The notes under the pieces: generated by a model | Database searches by the model: none | Told to the model about the DNA's origin: nothing | What the model saw: the letters and a program-made list of their open reading frames with translations, nothing else | Source: Eshraghiella sp964405265 | Lineage (GTDB): Bacteria; Bacillota; Clostridia; Lachnospirales; Lachnospiraceae | Assembly: GCA_964405265.1 (NCBI GenBank) | Contig: CAYONC010000001.1 | Location: forward strand, 62,001-126,000 | Length of the DNA stretch: 64,000 nucleotides | Reading direction: 5' to 3' | Position numbers and translations under genes: made by a program | Shown here: positions 59,320-64,000 of the stretch, piece after piece | Layout: every line of letters starts with the position of its first letter | How positions within the stretch are numbered: position 1 is the stretch's first letter

Positions 59320-62300
59320 TCAATCAAGATTTAAAGTCGCCTGTTCATAGTCAAGGACATTGTATTCCATCTCTTCCGAATTGACCTGACTGCGGTAATC
59401 AACCACCACCGTCTGCTGTCTGTCTCCCGCCATCTTCTGACCAAGTATGTAATTTACGTCAAACATTTTGGTAATTGCAGGAGTTGCTCCTCTTGCAGGA
59501 ACGATAAGCTGTACATGGTTGGTTTTTAACAGTCTGAAAATCGGTTCCCATATATATACGTCCTTGGCCGCACCGAAGGGATTATCAATAAATATGGTTT
59601 TTCCTATTGCTGCCGCATCCTTTCCTGCCGCGTTAATATTTGAAATATAATGTATTATGGAAATCAGGAACTGTATGTATATTCCCTGTGACTGTCCGGT
59701 ACTTCCTACCGCTTCCTCATATCTGAGATACCTGCTTCTGTCCTTTACGTGTTCTCTCTTGTACAGACACAGCTTTATGCTGTTCATGTCAGCCACGATA
59801 ACGGAAAACAGTTTTTTCCATGACAGACGCGATTTAATGTATTTAAGCTTTTCTTCCGGTGAAGAAAATGTCTCTGCCCCTGCTGCTGTTTCGGTAATGT
59901 ATGCTGACATTCTTTCTTTATACTGTGTCTCCCTTATGTAAGGCACGGACAGGGTAATTACCGGTATGACTTCATTATCAAGAGTGATTCTTGACAGTTT
60001 AGGCAGACGCTCCAGCTCGGTTCTTATATTGCTGCATATCTGTATGCACCGTTCCTCAAAATTATCCTTAATCCTCTGCATATCGCTGATTCCCTGTTCC
60101 ACATTGTCTCTCTCAAGTGCTATGCAGTCATTGGTCCCGCTGATTCCCGAAATCATATCGTCAACCTCACCTGCCGTCTCAGGTGCCGTTATATTTTTCC
60201 TTATCTCCGCGGCAAGGTCATATCCGTTATATTTTTCAAGGCTGTCAGCCAGCTTCATTTTTTCTTCCGTAAGATTATTCCGTTTTTTCTGTTCTTCCCT
60301 GCAGACGTTTTCGTATTTCCTGCGTATATCCTCATAATTTTCAAAAGACAGTTCCATTCCCTCTTCCGGAATTTTCAATGCCGTTTCTTCCTGTATGGCA
60401 AGCCCTGCTTTTGATATTATTCTTTCAAGATCCTTCTCCATCAGAAGAATATCTTTGTTTTTTTCCTGCAGATTCTTAATCTCATGGTTAAGCTCATTCT
60501 TCTCACTGCGTATCCGTACAAGCTGCTGTCTTCCTTCCGCAATGATTCCGTTAGGATTCACTATTTCATGTCTTTCGTATTCTCCGTATTTTTCTGCATA
60601 AATTTTCCGTGCGTGCCAGATGCTTCCTTCAATACGGTTCTTCTGTGCTTCCTGTGCACTGAGGCTTTCCTCCTTTAATGCCGCCTGCCTTTCAAGCTCT
60701 TCTGCCCTGTGTTTAAGCTCAAGCTTTTCCTCAACCGTTCCAACGTACAGTATGCCTTTTCCCATAGCTTCCGCGGCTTCTTCCGGTGTCATGCCACACA
60801 GCCTCAGGCTGTCTGCATTCTTTTTCATACCGTTTTCATAGGTTTTAAGAAGCTTTTCCCTGTCTGCAGATTCTCCAACCCGGTTTAAAAGAATTTTTCT
60901 TAATGCTCCTCCCCTTATGTCAGTTTCTTCTTCCGTATACTCTCTTTCAGCCTTAATATTTTCATCCCTGTACGGTTTAAAGTCTTCATTGTATCTGCGG
61001 ACAAGTTCTTCAGACATTGCTTTTTTTGAATTTATGACCTTAATGACCCTGTCATATTCTTCTTTTTTTCTGAAAAGCCTGTCTGAGGCATCACGGTTTT
61101 TTCTTCCGTAAAGCGACATATTTCCGTCACATCTGCGTACATTCTCATATGCTGCATTAAGTTCTGCATTCAGCTCTGCTATTTTTCTCAGTTTTCCCGC
61201 CCGTTTTCTGTATCTTTCCGTTAATGCGGCTACTTCTTCCGTCTCTTTTGTATATCCGGCTATTTTTTCTCTTGAAAAACCCGAAGCTTCAATGCAGCCG
61301 TCTTTTTCCTTCATAAGGTCATCGTAAGCTTTTCTGATACCTTCATAGCCTTCTTCATTGATTTCAGTTTTTATGCTTTTTAAGATGTTCTTAACATCTC
61401 TCAGGTCGTTCTCCATTACATTACAGCGATCCCTGTTTTTCTCTGCCTGCTCCTCCATTCTCCGTATATCTTCCCTGATTATTTCCAACTCCGTTTTTAG
61501 CGCTGCCTCATCAGAAATAATGGATATATCCCTGTATACTGCAGATATATTCTCAAGGTTTTCCTCATCTCCGATTACCGGAATAATGTGAGCACCCGTT
61601 TTCAGTCTGTATACATTTCTGTCCCTGCGGATTTCTTCGCGTGACTTCCCGCCGTATATCACATAAGGCATCTGTGGAAATTCCTTTAGTGCTTTTTTTC
61701 TTTCTTCTTCATTCATGGCAAGAAGCATCTCCCTGCCCGTTCTGACATCTCCGTAATGCTTTTTAAGATATGAAACAAGCTCTTCAAAATACCTGTCATT
61801 TTCAGGAATTTTTCCGTTTTCAATACATTCGGCATATGACTTGAGTTCTTCAAGTCCTGCCACGCATTTTAGATATTCTGACATTTGTTCACTAATCAGG
61901 TTTTCTATTTTATTCTCAAGACTTTCCGTATTATTCTCACCATATACGTTTTGTATTGTTTCAAGTCTGACAGACAGCTTCTTATTTTCTTCAAGTTCTC
62001 TGCCGTAACGGTCAAGCTCCTCTCCCGTCATTGTAAGTCCTGCATCCGTTTCCGAAAGCTTACGTCTCAAATCATTATATTTTTCTCTTTCTTTTTCAAG
62101 CGTTTCCGAAATAACGGCAAGCCTTTTTTCGCACTCATCCGCTGCGTGCTCTTCTTTCGCCGCTGCCTCCTCCGCTCCGGCAGATGCCACGATTTCCGCA
62201 TCCTTCATAAGCACTTCAAGACGCCCGTTAATACTTTCAATTTTCAGGTTTTCCGATTCCCTGAGCCCCTGCTCTTTTTTCAGCTGCCCATAGGTTTCTT

Positions 62301-63708
62301 TTTCTGTTTTTTCTGCTTCTGTAATGGCAGCTTCAAGCTCATTCCTGAGGCTGTTGTCTGCTTCAAGTTCCCCATTAAGCTTATCAAGTCTGCAATTAAC
62401 TATTTTTTCCCTTGCATAAGCAAGCTGTGCAAGCTCTTTAAGTATTTCTTCATTGCCCATGCTGCTGCTTTTTATCAGTTCCCTGACTTCTTCATATTCT
62501 TTTTTATTGTACATATATTCTTCATATGCAGAAGCCGCTTCCATGTATTTTAATCTGTCCCTGCAGACCGCAGCCTCTTCACGAAGCCTTTTTTTTTCCG
62601 AAGCGGTTTCTTCTATAAGGGCTTCCGTCCGTTCAAGCTCCGTATAATCCGACTCTATACCTGCTGCCGCAATGCTTTTTTCTGCTTCCGTCACCACCTC
62701 ATCCAGTCTCTTTATTTCATTTTCCTGTTCTTTTATTTTATCTTTTTCTTCGTTAAGCCTTTTTTTGCACAAAACAAGATATGAAAGCAGTTTTTCTTCA
62801 TACTCCTTCTTTTTTGCGAATATGCTTTTAAAGCCTGCAAGTCTTTCGGAAAAGCTTTCAAGCAGTTCTATCTGTCTGTTATAGCCTTCAATTTCTTCCT
62901 TCCTTTTTGCAAGCTCAGTAAGTCTCGTCCTTATGTCAAGGAGCGTCTGTGCCATTACGGCATCATCACTGTCACTTCTGCGTATTCTGTTATTGTATGA
63001 CTTCTCAATTATTCCTTCAATAAGAAGGTCCTCCACCACTTTCCTCGTCGTCCTGTAATTGCTTTCAAAATATGTCCTTACATGACCTTCCGTTTTATTA
63101 ATTCCTCTTATAATTTCCCACTGGCTCTCATACAGTCCGTACCCGCTTATAAAATTCTGGTAATCCCCTTTTCTGTCAAAAATTCTTACCTCCACGCCGA
63201 AATCCTTTTTTTCAAGCTCCCTCAGATAAGATTTCAGGGCAGAATATCCCACCCTTTCTCCGTTTTTTTCAAGATGAAGGTTTTTGATGTCATTTTCCCC
63301 GAACTCCCGATAAAAAATACAATAATTAAAGTATTCTATTCCGGCAGTTTCCGTCCTGCCGTCTGCATCATTGCCGGAATCTCCTGATTTTCTTGCACAG
63401 AAGCCCGTCGTCATGTACCTGTATCCGTTTTTTATGTCACAGGCATCAAGCTTCCATTCCACAAGTGAATGTATTGTTGTATTTCCCACACCGTTACGAA
63501 ACATTTTTTCTATCGGCTGCTTATCATCAAGTGTACAGTTCGGAATAAGATTCTGGAGCAGCAAAAGCATAAGCACGCTCTTTCCTCCTCCGTTTGCAAG
63601 GTCGTATATGGAATTTCTGCAGGAAAACCTCATTAAAAAATCATCATAAAACTGTGTTCCGAAATTATATTTGACATTGTTAACCCTGATTCTGTTAATC
63701 TGCGGCAT
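59320..63708 (-). CDS. SMC-like (JetC/MksB-like) ATPase with long coiled coil
   Basis: 1462 residues. Head N-part with Walker A LANGGGKSVLM (K43). Coiled coil about 255-650 and 740-1280 with a hinge-like segment between (YVIYGGKSREEIRRDRN, GAHIIPVIGD). Head C-part: signature-like VGSTGQSQGIYIQFL (1334-1348) and Walker B TIFIDNPFGAAKD, where Asn follows the aspartate at the usual catalytic glutamate position. GAGGAAAC precedes the ATG, which overlaps the upstream DUF6063-like stop by 14 bases. This is the layout of Wadjet/MksBEF ATPases. Downstream is the TPR/AAA protein, not a JetD nuclease. Confidence 0.85.
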   Translation of the reverse strand: MPQINRIRVNNVKYNFGTQFYDDFLMRFSCRNSIYDLANGGGKSVLMLLLLQNLIPNCTLDDKQPIEKMFRNGVGNTTIHSLVEWKLDACDIKNGYRYMTTGFCARKSGDSGNDADGRTETAGIEYFNYCIFYREFGENDIKNLHLEKNGERVGYSALKSYLRELEKKDFGVEVRIFDRKGDYQNFISGYGLYESQWEIIRGINKTEGHVRTYFESNYRTTRKVVEDLLIEGIIEKSYNNRIRRSDSDDAVMAQTLLDIRTRLTELAKRKEEIEGYNRQIELLESFSERLAGFKSIFAKKKEYEEKLLSYLVLCKKRLNEEKDKIKEQENEIKRLDEVVTEAEKSIAAAGIESDYTELERTEALIEETASEKKRLREEAAVCRDRLKYMEAASAYEEYMYNKKEYEEVRELIKSSSMGNEEILKELAQLAYAREKIVNCRLDKLNGELEADNSLRNELEAAITEAEKTEKETYGQLKKEQGLRESENLKIESINGRLEVLMKDAEIVASAGAEEAAAKEEHAADECEKRLAVISETLEKEREKYNDLRRKLSETDAGLTMTGEELDRYGRELEENKKLSVRLETIQNVYGENNTESLENKIENLISEQMSEYLKCVAGLEELKSYAECIENGKIPENDRYFEELVSYLKKHYGDVRTGREMLLAMNEEERKKALKEFPQMPYVIYGGKSREEIRRDRNVYRLKTGAHIIPVIGDEENLENISAVYRDISIISDEAALKTELEIIREDIRRMEEQAEKNRDRCNVMENDLRDVKNILKSIKTEINEEGYEGIRKAYDDLMKEKDGCIEASGFSREKIAGYTKETEEVAALTERYRKRAGKLRKIAELNAELNAAYENVRRCDGNMSLYGRKNRDASDRLFRKKEEYDRVIKVINSKKAMSEELVRRYNEDFKPYRDENIKAEREYTEEETDIRGGALRKILLNRVGESADREKLLKTYENGMKKNADSLRLCGMTPEEAAEAMGKGILYVGTVEEKLELKHRAEELERQAALKEESLSAQEAQKNRIEGSIWHARKIYAEKYGEYERHEIVNPNGIIAEGRQQLVRIRSEKNELNHEIKNLQEKNKDILLMEKDLERIISKAGLAIQEETALKIPEEGMELSFENYEDIRRKYENVCREEQKKRNNLTEEKMKLADSLEKYNGYDLAAEIRKNITAPETAGEVDDMISGISGTNDCIALERDNVEQGISDMQRIKDNFEERCIQICSNIRTELERLPKLSRITLDNEVIPVITLSVPYIRETQYKERMSAYITETAAGAETFSSPEEKLKYIKSRLSWKKLFSVIVADMNSIKLCLYKREHVKDRSRYLRYEEAVGSTGQSQGIYIQFLISIIHYISNINAAGKDAAAIGKTIFIDNPFGAAKDVYIWEPIFRLLKTNHVQLIVPARGATPAITKMFDVNYILGQKMAGDRQQTVVVDYRSQVNSEEMEYNVLDYEQATLNLD

Positions 63709-64000
63709 AATCCGTTTCCTCTTTTCTTCCGTTCATAATGTCGTACAGACGGCTTCTGTTCTGTTCAAAATAGTTTTCTGCTATTGCCCTGAATCTGTCA
63801 GTCGGATAAAACTTTTCTCCCGATTCTGCCAGCAGATTCTGTGATATCATAAAATTAAATGTAATCTTTATGTAACCCGACTTTGAATTTTTTGCCGCCC
63901 TCATTCCGTTTCTGTCCTCTGTACTGACGACCGGAAGTTCATCCCACAAGAGCGACAGTGACCTAAACGTCTCCTGTTCACCATAATTACGTGAAACTGC
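63695..64000 (-). CDS. 3' part of a DUF6063-like (JetB/MukE-like) gene, cut by the window end
   Basis: About 101 residues are visible; the frame is open from the right edge (AVSRNYGEQETFRSLSLL...) to the stop at 63695. It contains YIKITFNFMISQNLLAES and ends SRLYDIMNGRKEETDY, resembling DUF6063 proteins that accompany SMC-like ATPases as winged-helix subunits. A TTG at 63949 could mimic a start, but the frame before it stays coding in character. It overlaps the ATPase gene by 14 bases, so the two are coexpressed. A JetA-like gene would be expected further upstream. Confidence 0.65.
   Translation of the reverse strand, partial: AVSRNYGEQETFRSLSLLWDELPVVSTEDRNGMRAAKNSKSGYIKITFNFMISQNLLAESGEKFYPTDRFRAIAENYFEQNRSRLYDIMNGRKEETDYAAD

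Overview
The window reads as chromosomal core sequence from a spore-forming, low-to-moderate G+C Firmicute, most likely a member of the Lachnospiraceae (Clostridia). The reasons are sporulation genes (spoIIR, a SPOCS/LysM coat-type protein, a CotS-like kinase), an archaeal/eukaryotic-type ProRS, a MEP-pathway ispE, an orphan UgpC/MsmK sugar ATPase, FtsEX with a coiled-coil M23 hydrolase, and G5/LysM/M23 cell-wall proteins. Family assignments come from motif recognition and were not checked by search. Most genes lie on the minus strand; the seven plus-strand genes are yjfB-like, cyclophilin, fba, srtB, a nucleotide-sugar epimerase, dtd and a sigma-factor gene. I saw no insertion sequence, prophage, CRISPR array or rRNA. 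No gene-free stretch exceeds about 300 bases; the largest gap (21345-21576) holds a SAM-I riboswitch.

Layout, left to right. 1-5.2 kb: envelope and sporulation housekeeping (plsC, DUF1934, ddl, spoIIR, a GntR/FCD regulator, ispE). 5.2-9.6 kb: SPOCS/LysM protein, PrcB-like and PEGA lipoproteins, CotS-like protein. 9.6-13.6 kb: cca, proS and two lipoproteins. 13.7-16.1 kb: an AlgJ/DHHW plus MBOAT polysaccharide O-acetylation pair. 16.2-20.1 kb: YtvI-like permease, RluA-type synthase, response regulator and histidine kinase. 20.1-26.2 kb: metK under a SAM-I riboswitch, then potABCD. 26.3-33 kb: murA, S41 protease, M23 hydrolase, ftsX, ftsE, PucR/CdaR-like regulator. 33-37.6 kb: ABC exporter pair, ugpC/msmK, YitT protein. 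37.7-43.4 kb: small yjfB-like gene, ridA, cvfB, acyl-ACP thioesterase, tRNA-Gln(CUG), GNAT, cyclophilin, fba, class B sortase. 43.4-51 kb: lipoprotein, LysM/G5/M23 peptidase, aroK, flavin reductase, CBS-type pyrophosphatase, two membrane proteins. 51-55 kb: epimerase, dtd, and an ECF-type sigma factor fused to a membrane segment and a large outer domain. 55-64 kb: transketolase, a TPR plus degenerate AAA protein, a 1462-residue SMC/JetC-like ATPase, and the 3' part of a DUF6063/JetB-like gene cut by the window edge.

The most unusual locus is the right end. An SMC-like ATPase with a MukE/JetB-like partner resembles Wadjet/MksBEF systems, but the gene following the ATPase is not a JetD nuclease; it is a TPR protein with a broken AAA module. 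Next are the membrane-tethered sigma factor, a WalR-box-like direct repeat inside a 14-bp inverted repeat at the promoter of an M23 peptidase, a perfect 12-bp-arm dyad just after the -10 of ispE (whose next gene is a GntR regulator), and a hairpin that seems to be both a terminator and a mask over the ribosome binding site of the SPOCS/LysM gene. Cell-wall remodelling recurs through the window: ddl, murA, ftsEX-M23, LysM/G5/M23, sortase and the MBOAT pair.
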